A DNA stretch of 64,000 nucleotides from contig JANSYI010000012.1 of the NCBI GenBank assembly GCA_024742475.1, forward strand, positions 124,001 through 188,000, in the 5' to 3' direction. A program made the translations under genes and the position numbers. This DNA comes from a bacterium (lineage in GTDB: Bacteria > Myxococcota_A > Polyangia > Nannocystales > Nannocystaceae). The notes under the pieces are model-generated. The model made no database searches, was not told where the DNA came from, and saw only the letters and a program-made list of their open reading frames with translations. Each line of letters begins with the position of its first letter. Position 1 is the stretch's first letter. This document shows positions 1-8,989 of this stretch, piece after piece.

Positions 1-232
1 CGGCGACGTACCCCACCCGCAGGTACAGCAGGGTGAGACTCGCGGCCGCGTAGGCCACCAGCACGGTCAGACCGAGCACCGGTGCGAACCGACGCAGGGT
101 CTCGCGGAGCCGCGTGGGCACCGGCAAGACCCGGACCAAGAACCCCAGCATGCGCAGCCCGGCGAACAGCGCCACCGCGCCGACGGTGAGGACCGTCAGG
201 TCGAGCACGAAGCGGAGCAGCGTCTGAATCAT
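1..232 (-). CDS. Membrane protein, possibly MscS-type channel (5'-end fragment)
   Basis: Only the first 77 codons are present; the gene runs off the left edge. The ATG at 232 overlaps the stop of the transporter fusion upstream as ATGA, so translation is very likely coupled. The fragment holds two hydrophobic helices, roughly residues 8-32 and 51-72, separated by an arginine-rich loop (PVPTRLRETLRR). That layout resembles the N-terminus of small-conductance mechanosensitive channels, but the diagnostic pore helix and beta domain lie outside the window, so the family is an inference. The pairing with an ion cotransporter fits a role in ion or volume homeostasis. Confidence 0.6.
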   Translation of the reverse strand, partial: MIQTLLRFVLDLTVLTVGAVALFAGLRMLGFLVRVLPVPTRLRETLRRFAPVLGLTVLVAYAAASLTLLYLRVGYVA

Positions 233-3200
233 GCCAGCATCCCCTGTTCGCGGAGCGTGTCGGTGACCAGATGGGCGACGAAGCGATCGACGTGCATCAC
301 GTGGCGCGCGTCACGGCGTACCAGGCCCATGCGGGTGAGCGCCCCGATGTCGGCTTCGAGCTCGGCGGTCGGCAACCCGGTGATCCGCTGCAGTCGCCGC
401 ATGGTGACCTGCTTGTGCACCACCAGCTGCACGAGCAGCGCCGACAGCTCGACGCGGAGCTGTTCGATCGCCTCGGTTCGGGGACGTCGCGGCCACCGCA
501 TCATCAGCGTGTTGCCGTCGACCTTGTCGATGTGCGCCAGCCATGCCCGCAGCGCCACCGCGACCAAGCCCCCCGAGTAGTCGAAGTAGCGGGTAAACAG
601 CCGCGCTTGCTGCCAAGGCGCGAGCTCTTCTTCGGGGGTGCCTGCGAGGTCGAAGTCGATGCCGGTGCTGCCGTGCCGAAGCGAGATGATCGACTTGAGG
701 GTCTCGGCCGGCAGCGGCTCGCACTCGACGACGGCCAGCGCCGACTCGGACAGCCGCATGAAGTGCTCCAGCACCCGCCATGCGTGGGTGTTGAGGTTGG
801 CGATGAACAGGCACCGTTGTCCGTGCGCCTCGATGAACCCCGCGAACACCTCGAGCACCGCCATCCCATTGGGGCTGCGCTCCCACCAAAGCTCGAGGTC
901 GTCGAACACGAACACCGCGCCGTCGGGAGCCTTGGCGATCAGCTCGCTCGGTGTGCCGCGCTCCTCGAGCTCACCTTCGAGCGCGAGCCGCAGCGCACCG
1001 GGTTCGATGGTCCCGCCCGGTGGGGGCGAGATTCGATAGGTGGGGCGGCGGGCGAGGAACTTGGACGTGAGGACCTGGCACAGCGCCGTCTTGCCCGACC
1101 CCACCTCGCCGACGATGAACAAGCCGCCGTGGCCTCCGGCCTCGTGACGCTTGACGGCGGCCTTGATCCGCGCGAGCTCGCTCTGCCGTCCCACCCAGAA
1201 CGTCTCGCTGATCGTCGCTTGGCCGGAGAACAGCTGCCGATAGTAGAAGGGCAGGGCGCGCAGCAGGTCGCCGCCAGGCGCCAGGCCCTGCGTGAGCGCC
1301 GAGATCCGGTCCACGACGGTCGCCGCAGTCCCGGCCGCGGTCAGCCGCAGGCGGCGAGCCAGCAGGACCCCAGTGCTTCGCCGATACAGCAGCGCGACGA
1401 ACGTGCGCTTGGCGTAGCCGGAGACCTGCGCCAAGCTCTGGCGGACGCGTGAGACCGCTTTCTGGCTGCCGCGGGTGCGAATGTAGACCGAGAGGTTGTC
1501 CGATCGGCTGGTCAGCGCGTAGGGGGCCGTCTCTTCGCGGAGGGTGTCGAGCAGCCCGGCGACCCGGGTCGCGAACGTGTTGCTGGTGGTCCGAAGCACA
1601 CCCAGCTCGGTGTCGAGGCGGCGCGCCCCTTCGATGGCGACGGAGATGACCTGCTTGCGGAAGTCCTGGTTGCTCCAACCACCGGCGGCTTCCATGTCGC
1701 CGACCGTGAAGCCCAGCAGGCGGACGACGTCGCGGGCGACGCCCACGGTGCGCTGCTCTTGCAGCGGGAGTCCCGAGATCTCTTGGTTGATGACGTCGAT
1801 GAACTCGGTCTCGATCAGGTACTTGACCAGTGGCCGCACCGACACCGTGACCTCGTCGCCCTCGGTGGAGATGCCGCTCTCCAGCGACGCGATCGAGTCG
1901 TCGCTGAGCGTGGTAGCGGTCTCGGGAAGGTCCTCGATGCAGCCGTCGACGTCGCGCGCCAACAGCTCGAGCACCGTCTGGCCGTCGAACTTGGCCCGCA
2001 GCTCTCGCTCGCTGGGGGTCTTGGGCTCTTTGCCCGCGCGGGCGTCGTCGACGAACGAGAGCAGCGACGTGTGGAGCTTGACCCCGTCGGTGAGGACCGA
2101 GTCCTTGAGCTGCCCGGTGACCTCGACGCGGGCCTTGTGGGCGAGCGCGGCGAAGCGGTGCTGGAACGCCGCAATCTGCAGCCCGAGCAGCGCGCGGTGC
2201 AGCAGCAGGCGCTGATGATGTTCCCATGGCTCGGCCGCGTCTCGAAGCGCCTCCAGGCGACCGGCGGCCTTGCGCGGAAGCTTGCGGTCGCGACGGACGA
2301 GTTCCCCGATGTCGATCCTTCCGAGATCCGACGCGAACCCCTGGCTCGTGTCGTGGGTGCGACGCGCCAAGCGGGAGCCGGTGCCCTCGGCCAGGTCCTG
2401 CGCGAGCTCGATGGCGGCGTCCACGTGAGAGAGGAGCTTGGTCTTGCGGGCCTCGACCACGTCCGCGTCGGCCTCGCGGCGCTCGATCAGCGTGGCCAGC
2501 TTGCTGAGCTCGGTGGCGGTCTCGTTGAGGATCTTGCCCAGCTGGACCGCGAGGCGGTGGCTGCTGGACTGGACGCTGCGCAGCCACTGCTCGAGCAGGT
2601 CGGCCGCTGCGCCGTGCACGTACCAGCGCGCAAGCGCGCCGACCGGGGCGGCGTAGCGCGGCTCTCCTCGCCGTAGCGCAGCCCAGAACCGGCGTCGTCG
2701 CTTGAACCGCCGGACCGATCGAGAGTCCCGGCTGGTCGCCCCGAACGTCTCCTTCTTGCTCGACACCGTGATGGTCTTCGGAGCGTCACTCGCCAGCTTG
2801 GCGAGCCCATCGACGAACCTGCCCAGCTTGGCCTGCAGCGTCTTGGTCTGCGATGGCAGGACCTCCTCCTCGTAGGTCGCGACCAGCTTGCGGGCCTGAA
2901 AGAGGAACCCGCCCTGGGCTCGACCCGCGGGCTTGCGTGCACGGGCGGGGTCGGACTCCTGCAGCCCCTTGCGCATGATTTCGAACTGCCGGTCGACCAG
3001 CGCCCGGACGTCGTCGAGGAGCGCCTCTTGGCGGGCGAGCAAGGGGGCGAACCCGTCGCGAAACAAGGTGTCCGAGAGCTTGCCAAACGTCTCGGCGAAC
3101 TTGGCCGCCGGCGCCTCGAGGACCGGCGGCTCGGGCAGTTTCAGGGGCCGCAGGTCGGCCGCGCTGGCCTGCGCACGAGCCAGCGCCTCGGCCGCGGATC

Positions 3201-5361
3201 CGGCCCCGGTTCGATGCATCACCGGGAGGACCTCTTCGAACAGCGACGACCCCGCGAGCAGCAGCGTGGTGCCGAGGCTGGCCACCAGATCGTCGATGCG
3301 CGCGAGCGCCTTGGTGTCGAAGCGCTGCGCGGCGGGAAGGCCGAGTACGACGAGGTCGGCGTCGCCCGATTCCTGCCGTACCGTGCTCTCGAAGCCGTGC
3401 TGTCGCGAGGGGCTGGCGACGACCTTGACCTTGGCCTCGACCCGCGCGTCGGCCAGCACGCTACGCATCGCGTGCAGGAGGTCGTCGGAGAAGGAGGTGT
3501 CCTCGCTGACCAGCAAGAAGCGCAGCTGGGCGCCCTGCCAGTGCTCGAATCGGGTCAGGAACCGCATCAGCGCGAGGGCGAGCGCGACGTTGCCCTGGTG
3601 CGGCCGCCACCAGATGTCGACCCGTTTGCGCTGCCCCCAGCCGCGCTCGGCGTCGTAGTGCAGGGCCAGCACGTTGAAGTCGAGCCGCACGGTGTCGCGG
3701 ATCAGATCGGTGAATCGGTCGCCCTGCTTGCGGTCGACGTCCCAGTCGAGCAGGACCGTGTTGGGGTCGAGCCCGGTGAATCCGTGGTGCCGGCAGGCGG
3801 CCGACACCGTCTCGTAGAAGTCTTCGCTGACGGTGCGGCGCCGAAACACGCCGACGAGGTTGTCGTCGTCGTCGACCCCGGCGGCCGCCTCCTGCTTGGT
3901 GGCGACGAGCTCGAAGTCGGTGAGCAGGCCGTTGCCGGTGATGAGCGCCTTGGAGAGGTCGAGCAGCTCGGGGCGGGTGGGCGAGCCCGCGTGCGAGAAC
4001 ATGAGCACGTTGGGCCTCCAGTTGCGCCGCTGGCCTCGGCCCTGGCTGAGCCGGTGCAGGCCGGCCCGCACGATCGACGACCAGATGCCCTCCCAGGTGT
4101 CGCCCGCGTCGAGCGTGAGCTGGCGGCGCTTGAGGAACAGGAATAGCACCGACAGCAAGATCGTCGCCCCCGCCATCGCGGCGAAGTCGAGCTGGATCAT
4201 CACCAGGATGCAGGTGACTGCTCCAATGACGCTGACCAGCCGCGGGATGCGGAACTGAGGGCGGAAGTCGGGGCTGGCCCAGCTCTCGATCGCCGAGCTG
4301 ATGTTGAGGAAGCCGTAGGTGGCCAGGAAGACCATGGACACCACGCGCGCGATGGCGTCGAGCTCGGCGATCAGGATGCCGCCTTCGCCGATTGCGAACG
4401 CCAAGAGCAGGGCGTTGCGCGGCTCGTTGTTCTTGCCGTGCCCCTTCGCGAAGAACCGGGGCGTGATCGAATCGATCGACAGCGCCTGCAGGATGCGCGG
4501 CGCCCCGAGGATGCTGCCCAGCGCCGACGAGAGCGTGGCGCCCCAGATGCCCGCGATGACCAGGGACGGGATCCAGGCGATCTCGACCAGGATGTTGGTG
4601 TTGGCCGCCATCTGGGCCGGGTCGACCCGGTAGGCCAGGAACACCGCCAGGCCCAGGTAGACGACCAAGCCGAAGCCGATTGCGGCCATCGTGCCGACCG
4701 GGATCGCCCGCTTGGGATCCTTGAGGTCGCCCGACATGTTGACCCCCGCCGTGAAGCCGGTCACCGCGGGAAAGAAGATGCCGAAGATGACGCCCAGGCT
4801 CGGCCCGCCTTCGACCATCTCGACGTGCGCGTCGGTCGGCGTCGGCGTGCTGCCGCCGGCGAACACCGAGACGAGCGACAGACCGATCAGAACCAAGATC
4901 AGGTACTGGGTCTTGATTGCGAACGCCGTGGAGATCAACGTGACCAGGGTCAGCAAGACCACGGTGATCGTGCCGGCGATGCGCACGTTGGCCGGGGTGA
5001 GCTCGAGGTCGATGAAGGCCAGGAAGCTCTCGCAGAAGCCGATGACGTAGAGGCTGATGGAGAACGACAGCCCGACGAAGAGGGCGAGGCCCAACGTGCC
5101 GCCGATCGGCAGACCCAAGCTGCGCGAGACGATGTAGTAGGGCCCGCCGGCGCCCACGTTCTTGTCGGTGGCGATCGAGCTGATGCTCAGCCCGGTCGTC
5201 ACCGAGATGACGTGCGCGACGGCGATGACCCCCAGCGCGGTCCACATCCCGCCGTTACCCACGACCCACGGCAGTCGCAGGTACATGATGACGCCGAGGA
5301 TCGTGAGGATCGACGGCGTGAAGACTCCACCGAACGTGCCGAACTTGTCGTCCTTGCTCAT
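229..5361 (-). CDS. SLC12-type cation-chloride transporter fused to a P-loop NTPase
   Basis: A 1710-residue inner-membrane protein. Residues 1-420 form an APC-fold transporter; the segment GVIMYLRLPWVVG near residue 23 is the hallmark of Na-K-Cl and K-Cl cotransporters. Residues about 440-710 match the cytosolic C-terminal domain of that family, with RVDIWWRPHQGN near 577. Ordinary members end here. This one continues with about 650 mostly helical, charged residues, then a GR-x-x-EL entry motif and Walker A GEVGSGKT at 1418-1425, Walker B (VFVFDDLELWW) near 1480, and a winged-helix-like end (about 1640-1700). The ATPase part resembles Orc1-like or STAND-type AAA modules. ATG start at 5361 with a free upstream gap. 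Ion specificity cannot be read from sequence; an ATP-dependent sensor or gate is an inference. Confidence 0.9.
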   Translation of the reverse strand: MSKDDKFGTFGGVFTPSILTILGVIMYLRLPWVVGNGGMWTALGVIAVAHVISVTTGLSISSIATDKNVGAGGPYYIVSRSLGLPIGGTLGLALFVGLSFSISLYVIGFCESFLAFIDLELTPANVRIAGTITVVLLTLVTLISTAFAIKTQYLILVLIGLSLVSVFAGGSTPTPTDAHVEMVEGGPSLGVIFGIFFPAVTGFTAGVNMSGDLKDPKRAIPVGTMAAIGFGLVVYLGLAVFLAYRVDPAQMAANTNILVEIAWIPSLVIAGIWGATLSSALGSILGAPRILQALSIDSITPRFFAKGHGKNNEPRNALLLAFAIGEGGILIAELDAIARVVSMVFLATYGFLNISSAIESWASPDFRPQFRIPRLVSVIGAVTCILVMIQLDFAAMAGATILLSVLFLFLKRRQLTLDAGDTWEGIWSSIVRAGLHRLSQGRGQRRNWRPNVLMFSHAGSPTRPELLDLSKALITGNGLLTDFELVATKQEAAAGVDDDDNLVGVFRRRTVSEDFYETVSAACRHHGFTGLDPNTVLLDWDVDRKQGDRFTDLIRDTVRLDFNVLALHYDAERGWGQRKRVDIWWRPHQGNVALALALMRFLTRFEHWQGAQLRFLLVSEDTSFSDDLLHAMRSVLADARVEAKVKVVASPSRQHGFESTVRQESGDADLVVLGLPAAQRFDTKALARIDDLVASLGTTLLLAGSSLFEEVLPVMHRTGAGSAAEALARAQASAADLRPLKLPEPPVLEAPAAKFAETFGKLSDTLFRDGFAPLLARQEALLDDVRALVDRQFEIMRKGLQESDPARARKPAGRAQGGFLFQARKLVATYEEEVLPSQTKTLQAKLGRFVDGLAKLASDAPKTITVSSKKETFGATSRDSRSVRRFKRRRRFWAALRRGEPRYAAPVGALARWYVHGAAADLLEQWLRSVQSSSHRLAVQLGKILNETATELSKLATLIERREADADVVEARKTKLLSHVDAAIELAQDLAEGTGSRLARRTHDTSQGFASDLGRIDIGELVRRDRKLPRKAAGRLEALRDAAEPWEHHQRLLLHRALLGLQIAAFQHRFAALAHKARVEVTGQLKDSVLTDGVKLHTSLLSFVDDARAGKEPKTPSERELRAKFDGQTVLELLARDVDGCIEDLPETATTLSDDSIASLESGISTEGDEVTVSVRPLVKYLIETEFIDVINQEISGLPLQEQRTVGVARDVVRLLGFTVGDMEAAGGWSNQDFRKQVISVAIEGARRLDTELGVLRTTSNTFATRVAGLLDTLREETAPYALTSRSDNLSVYIRTRGSQKAVSRVRQSLAQVSGYAKRTFVALLYRRSTGVLLARRLRLTAAGTAATVVDRISALTQGLAPGGDLLRALPFYYRQLFSGQATISETFWVGRQSELARIKAAVKRHEAGGHGGLFIVGEVGSGKTALCQVLTSKFLARRPTYRISPPPGGTIEPGALRLALEGELEERGTPSELIAKAPDGAVFVFDDLELWWERSPNGMAVLEVFAGFIEAHGQRCLFIANLNTHAWRVLEHFMRLSESALAVVECEPLPAETLKSIISLRHGSTGIDFDLAGTPEEELAPWQQARLFTRYFDYSGGLVAVALRAWLAHIDKVDGNTLMMRWPRRPRTEAIEQLRVELSALLVQLVVHKQVTMRRLQRITGLPTAELEADIGALTRMGLVRRDARHVMHVDRFVAHLVTDTLREQGMLA

Positions 5362-5520
5362 GCGTGGGCGGCCAGCGCCGCACCCCCATGGTGCCCGGGA
5401 CGCGTGTAGGCGTGCATGGCCCGAGGGAGCATTGCTCGCCTGAGCAGTTGGGCGGGACTACGTTCGGTACGCTCGAGCGCACGGCTGTCGGGGTCCCGCG
5501 AGCTTTGCGCGGCCTCGCTG

Positions 5521-7017
5521 CTACCCGGCGATGAACACCCCGCGGAGATCTTCGGTGCGGGAGATCGCCGTCGTCGAGTTCGGGGTCTCGCGAATCGAGG
5601 TGGCGCGGAATTGGTAGTACTGCCCCGCCTCGAGGGCAGGCCCTGCGTAGGGAACCTCGACCACATCGGAGCCGGTCACCCCGGGGATCTCGAGGTCTTG
5701 CCAGACGAGCTCGCCGAACGCGTCGAAGACCAGGACCTCGTAGCGATCTTCGGAGGAGTCGTCGGCGAAGACGAAGGTGGGCGTGCCGCTGACGACTTCG
5801 GGCACCTGTGCGCCCGGGGAGACGACGTCGAGCCCTTCGGTGATCTTGAACGACTTGGCCAGGTCGACGTCGACATTGCCCACGTCGATCTCCACGATCG
5901 CCGTGCCCGCGATCGAGGTGTCGGGGTCGCGGACGAGGGCGTCGTTCTCGAAGGCGGCGAGCACCTTGTAGCGACCCTCGGGCACACCCTCGATTTCGAA
6001 CGCTCCCTCGACCGACGGTGCTTCGGGCGCTTGGGGTGCGCGCAGCCCCTTGGGAACCGGCCCGCGCTCGAGGTTGTCGTTGTAGAGCGAGTTGGGGATG
6101 AGCACGACGGAGGTGGCGCTGCCTCCGGGCGCGTTGACGATGTTGACCGAGCCGCGCACAGCCGCCGTCGCCGCGCCGTCGCCCGTCTCGAGATCGGCGT
6201 CCTCGACATCGGCGTCACCGTCGACGCTCGCGGGCAGGACGTCGAGTCCGCCGCGGTAGCCGACCATGGTGTGGGGTCCGGCGGGCACGTTGAAGACGGT
6301 GTAGTGGCCGTCGGCGTCGGCGATGGCGTAGCGAGACGCCTCGTCAGCACTCCCTTCCGCCACGACGAGCGTGCCGCCAGGGCTGTCGCCCCGGACCACC
6401 CCGGAGACGGTGCGTCCTCCGCTTTGGGCCGAGGGGAGCAGGAGTAGGCCGACGTCCGTGCTCGGGTTTTCGATCACCCATCGATCGGGCTCCCCGTCCT
6501 GCGACGCTGCTTCGCTCACCGCGTCGGCTGCGTTGATCGGGATGGCCGGTCGCAAGCCGCCGGGGAAGGGCTGGTAGTCCGCGGCCGTCGCAAAGAGCGT
6601 CCAGGTGTCGGTGCCCGAGATCGAGCCGTCGTCGTTGCGGACTGCGGTCACCGTGATGACGTAGCGGCCATCCGCGTCTGAGACCGAGACGGAGCCCACC
6701 GGCGTGCCGGTGGCGTCGAGGGCGGTGACGTGCGCGCCTTCGATGGGCTCCTCGCTGAGCGCGTCGAGCACGATGCCGCGCAGCTCGATCGGCGCCGCGC
6801 AGATGTGGGCGTCGCCGCTGCGTTCGCAGGCGTATCCGTCTGCGCAGGCGGGCTCATCGTCATCATCGGTGTCCGCAGCGTCGTCTGCGTCGGGCTCGCA
6901 GGCGTCTCCCTCCCCGGGAACCTCGCCGTCGGTGTCGCCCGAGGCGTCCACGTCCTTTTCCCCACATGCGCACACGAGTACCGCCGCTGCGCACCACGTC
7001 AGAACGGATCGTGCCAT
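5521..7017 (-). CDS. Lipoprotein with carboxypeptidase-regulatory-like domains
   Basis: A 498-residue predicted lipoprotein: signal peptide with lipobox LVCAC at residues 14-18, then an Asp/Glu-rich linker with paired cysteines. The body carries repeated beta-sandwich segments of the CarboxypepD_reg type, seen as GIVLDALSEEPIEGAHV, SGVVRGDSPGG and RGSVNIVNAPGG followed by ADGRYVI, ADGHYTVF and EGRYKVL patterns. These domains usually act as adhesive or structural modules on the cell surface; there is no catalytic motif. The ATG at 7017 is chosen because it starts a clean signal peptide; a TTG at 7053 would add 12 residues before it. The 12-bp-armed palindrome at 7046-7071 lies just upstream and may control the gene. 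Confidence 0.85.
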   Translation of the reverse strand: MARSVLTWCAAAVLVCACGEKDVDASGDTDGEVPGEGDACEPDADDAADTDDDDEPACADGYACERSGDAHICAAPIELRGIVLDALSEEPIEGAHVTALDATGTPVGSVSVSDADGRYVITVTAVRNDDGSISGTDTWTLFATAADYQPFPGGLRPAIPINAADAVSEAASQDGEPDRWVIENPSTDVGLLLLPSAQSGGRTVSGVVRGDSPGGTLVVAEGSADEASRYAIADADGHYTVFNVPAGPHTMVGYRGGLDVLPASVDGDADVEDADLETGDGAATAAVRGSVNIVNAPGGSATSVVLIPNSLYNDNLERGPVPKGLRAPQAPEAPSVEGAFEIEGVPEGRYKVLAAFENDALVRDPDTSIAGTAIVEIDVGNVDVDLAKSFKITEGLDVVSPGAQVPEVVSGTPTFVFADDSSEDRYEVLVFDAFGELVWQDLEIPGVTGSDVVEVPYAGPALEAGQYYQFRATSIRETPNSTTAISRTEDLRGVFIAG

Positions 7018-7045
7018 CACGAAGACGGACCGACCGACGCGACGA

Positions 7046-7071
7046 AATTCCAACGCGACCGCGTTGGAATT
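7046..7071. promoter_or_regulatory. Palindrome, probable operator between divergent genes
   Basis: Two perfect 12-bp arms, AATTCCAACGCG and CGCGTTGGAATT, separated by AC. It sits between the divergent starts at 7017 (minus) and 7101 (plus), where a repressor or activator dimer could control both genes. The 2-nt spacer is too short for a stable RNA hairpin loop, and the site precedes rather than follows genes, so an operator is more likely than a terminator. The cognate regulator is not identifiable here. Confidence 0.6.
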
Positions 7072-7100
7072 GGGACGTCCGAGGTTGTCTGGTGGGGGTG

Positions 7101-8057
7101 ATGCGGACGTGGGCCATCAGCAGTCTAGTTCTTCTTGCCACCTCGGGATGTGGTGGCTCGAGCACACCCGCGACCTCGGAGACCGACGATTCGGGCACGT
7201 CGCTGACGACCATGTCGGCCTCGGAGACGACCCCGAGCTCGTCCGACACCCCGACCTCGACGACTCTCGATTCGGCCTCGGCCTCGTCCGACGGGCCGAC
7301 GACGACGGGCACGGACACGTCCGGCTCGGGCACCGCCTCCGAAGGGAGCGGCAGCTCGACCGGCGTCGCGAACACCTCCGACACTGCCAACGACCCGGAG
7401 AACCCGCTCGACTGCGGGGGGACCGTTTACGCGTGCGGCAACGGGGTCGACGACGACATGGACGGCCTGGTCGACCTCGACGACCCCGAATGCACCGGGC
7501 CGTGCGACGACGACGAGGCGTCCTTCGCCACCGGACTGCCCGGCGACAACATGGACTGCAAGCAAGACTGCTTCTTCGACGGCAACAGCGGCCAAGGTGA
7601 CGACGGCTGCATCTGGAACCTCCGCTGCGACCCGGAGAACCCCGGGGCGAACATCGGCTGCGAGTACACGGGCAACAACAACTGCGAGAACGAGAGTCAG
7701 GCGAGCTGGGACCAGGAGTGCATCGACTTCTGCCTGCCGTTCGTGCCGCCGGGTTGCGACTGCTTCGGCTGCTGCATCGTCGACACCCCCGAGGGGGAGG
7801 TCAGCATCTTCCTCAACTCCGATGAGGACGGGGAGTGCTCGCTCGACAACCTCGAGGCGTGCGAGTCGTGCACCTTCAACGACAACTGCGGCAACCCCTG
7901 CGATGGGGAGTGCGAGCTGTGCTTCGGACAAGACGAACTCCCGCCCGAGTGCGACACCGCCGAGTGTGACTTCGGCGACCCGTGCGAGAGCGTCTCGGAC
8001 TGTCCCAGCGACTGGTACTGCCTGCAAGGCTGCTGCCTGCCGCCCCCGCCGGGGTAG
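7101..8057 (+). CDS. Cysteine-rich lipoprotein
   Basis: A 318-residue predicted lipoprotein with signal peptide and lipobox LATSGC. A Ser/Thr-rich linker of about 80 residues follows, then a body with about 30 cysteines and acidic clusters (DDDMDGLVDLDDPECTG resembles a calcium-binding loop). The spacing suggests a disulphide-stabilised surface protein; I recognise no enzyme family. The ATG at 7101 is preceded by GGTGGGGGTG, a usable ribosome binding site, and gives the signal peptide directly at the start. It is divergent from the lipoprotein at 5521-7017 and shares the palindrome at 7046-7071 as its upstream region. Confidence 0.85.
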   Translation: MRTWAISSLVLLATSGCGGSSTPATSETDDSGTSLTTMSASETTPSSSDTPTSTTLDSASASSDGPTTTGTDTSGSGTASEGSGSSTGVANTSDTANDPENPLDCGGTVYACGNGVDDDMDGLVDLDDPECTGPCDDDEASFATGLPGDNMDCKQDCFFDGNSGQGDDGCIWNLRCDPENPGANIGCEYTGNNNCENESQASWDQECIDFCLPFVPPGCDCFGCCIVDTPEGEVSIFLNSDEDGECSLDNLEACESCTFNDNCGNPCDGECELCFGQDELPPECDTAECDFGDPCESVSDCPSDWYCLQGCCLPPPPG

Positions 8058-8095
8058 TTGTTCGGTCCCGCGCCGTGTGAGACCGTCACGACCCG

Positions 8096-8947
8096 ATGCT
8101 CTCGCACTGGCTGCTCGCCCTGTGGGTCACCGCCGCACCCCAGGTCACCGTGGACGACGACGCCAGGGTTGATGCCGACGGTGTGGCGCGGGGCGTCGAG
8201 GGACGACTGGGTGCAGACGCCGAGGCGTGGACCATCGAGGTCTCGGCGGCCGAGGGCGGCGCGAAGATCTCGGCGCGCAGTCCCGGGCGGGCAATCGTTG
8301 CGCAGGCGGTGTCGCTGCCGAGCGGCGCGTCGATCGAAGAGCGCACGATCATGGTCGCCTCGGCCGCCGCATTCGCGATCGAAGCCGCGCCCGGCCAAGA
8401 ACAGCCTGCATCGGACCACGACCCCGACCTGCCCGCGACGGCGAACGCCGACCACGTCGCCTTCATCCCGCCTTGGTGGATCGCGGCGCAGGGGCACGCC
8501 GCCGTGGGTCTGGGGCCGCTCGACCCATCCGGAGGCATCGCGCTCGATGCGGGGCGGTGGCTCGGTCCTCGCCGGCATGTGCGGGCGTCCGCGTCGGTGG
8601 GCTGGGTACACGCCCGCAACGAGCCGCTGACCGTGCACGCCGTCCGACCTGGGGTCCAAGTCGACGCGGGGGCGGCGCTGTGCGAGAAGACGTGGCTCGG
8701 CGCGGGGATCGGCGTGGGCGCAGTGGGGGGGTGGGCCTTCGACCGCGCGCGTGCGAGCGCCTGGGCGCTCAGCCTGCGGGTGCCCGTCACGCTCGATGTG
8801 GTCCTCGGTGGGCCGGTCATCTTTCGCGGCTCGGCCGGCGTGGACGTACAGACCCCCTCGCTGCGGTTTCGTGGCGCTTCGAGGGCGTTGCGGTGGGGCA
8901 CCGTCCGCCCGTTCGCAGCGGCCGCGCTCGGTCTGCGCTTCGGATGA
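8096..8947 (+). CDS. Exported beta-rich envelope protein, function unknown
   Basis: 283 residues. The first 15 residues are hydrophobic and end in AAP, so a short signal peptide is likely. The N-terminal third is acidic with an Ala-rich segment (MVASAAAFAIEAAP). The C-terminal half alternates polar and nonpolar residues with many Gly/Ala (VGLGPLDPSGGIALDAG, RASASVGWV) and ends in LGLRFG, which looks like outer-membrane barrel strands with a terminal aromatic. This is read from pattern, not homology. It lies 42 bp upstream of the ECF sigma gene and could be part of the same transcription unit; envelope proteins are often targets of ECF systems. Confidence 0.7.
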   Translation: MLSHWLLALWVTAAPQVTVDDDARVDADGVARGVEGRLGADAEAWTIEVSAAEGGAKISARSPGRAIVAQAVSLPSGASIEERTIMVASAAAFAIEAAPGQEQPASDHDPDLPATANADHVAFIPPWWIAAQGHAAVGLGPLDPSGGIALDAGRWLGPRRHVRASASVGWVHARNEPLTVHAVRPGVQVDAGAALCEKTWLGAGIGVGAVGGWAFDRARASAWALSLRVPVTLDVVLGGPVIFRGSAGVDVQTPSLRFRGASRALRWGTVRPFAAAALGLRFG

Positions 8948-8989
8948 ACCGCATCGGTTGGAATCGGACCTCTGGGTTCGGTCCAAGCG

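Noticed and set aside
121..131. Twin-arginine export of the phosphoesterase at 34791 (RRGFMGK near residue 121)
   Set aside because: The motif follows three membrane helices and is not at the N-terminus, so it is not a standard export signal. Coordinates here refer to the residue range.
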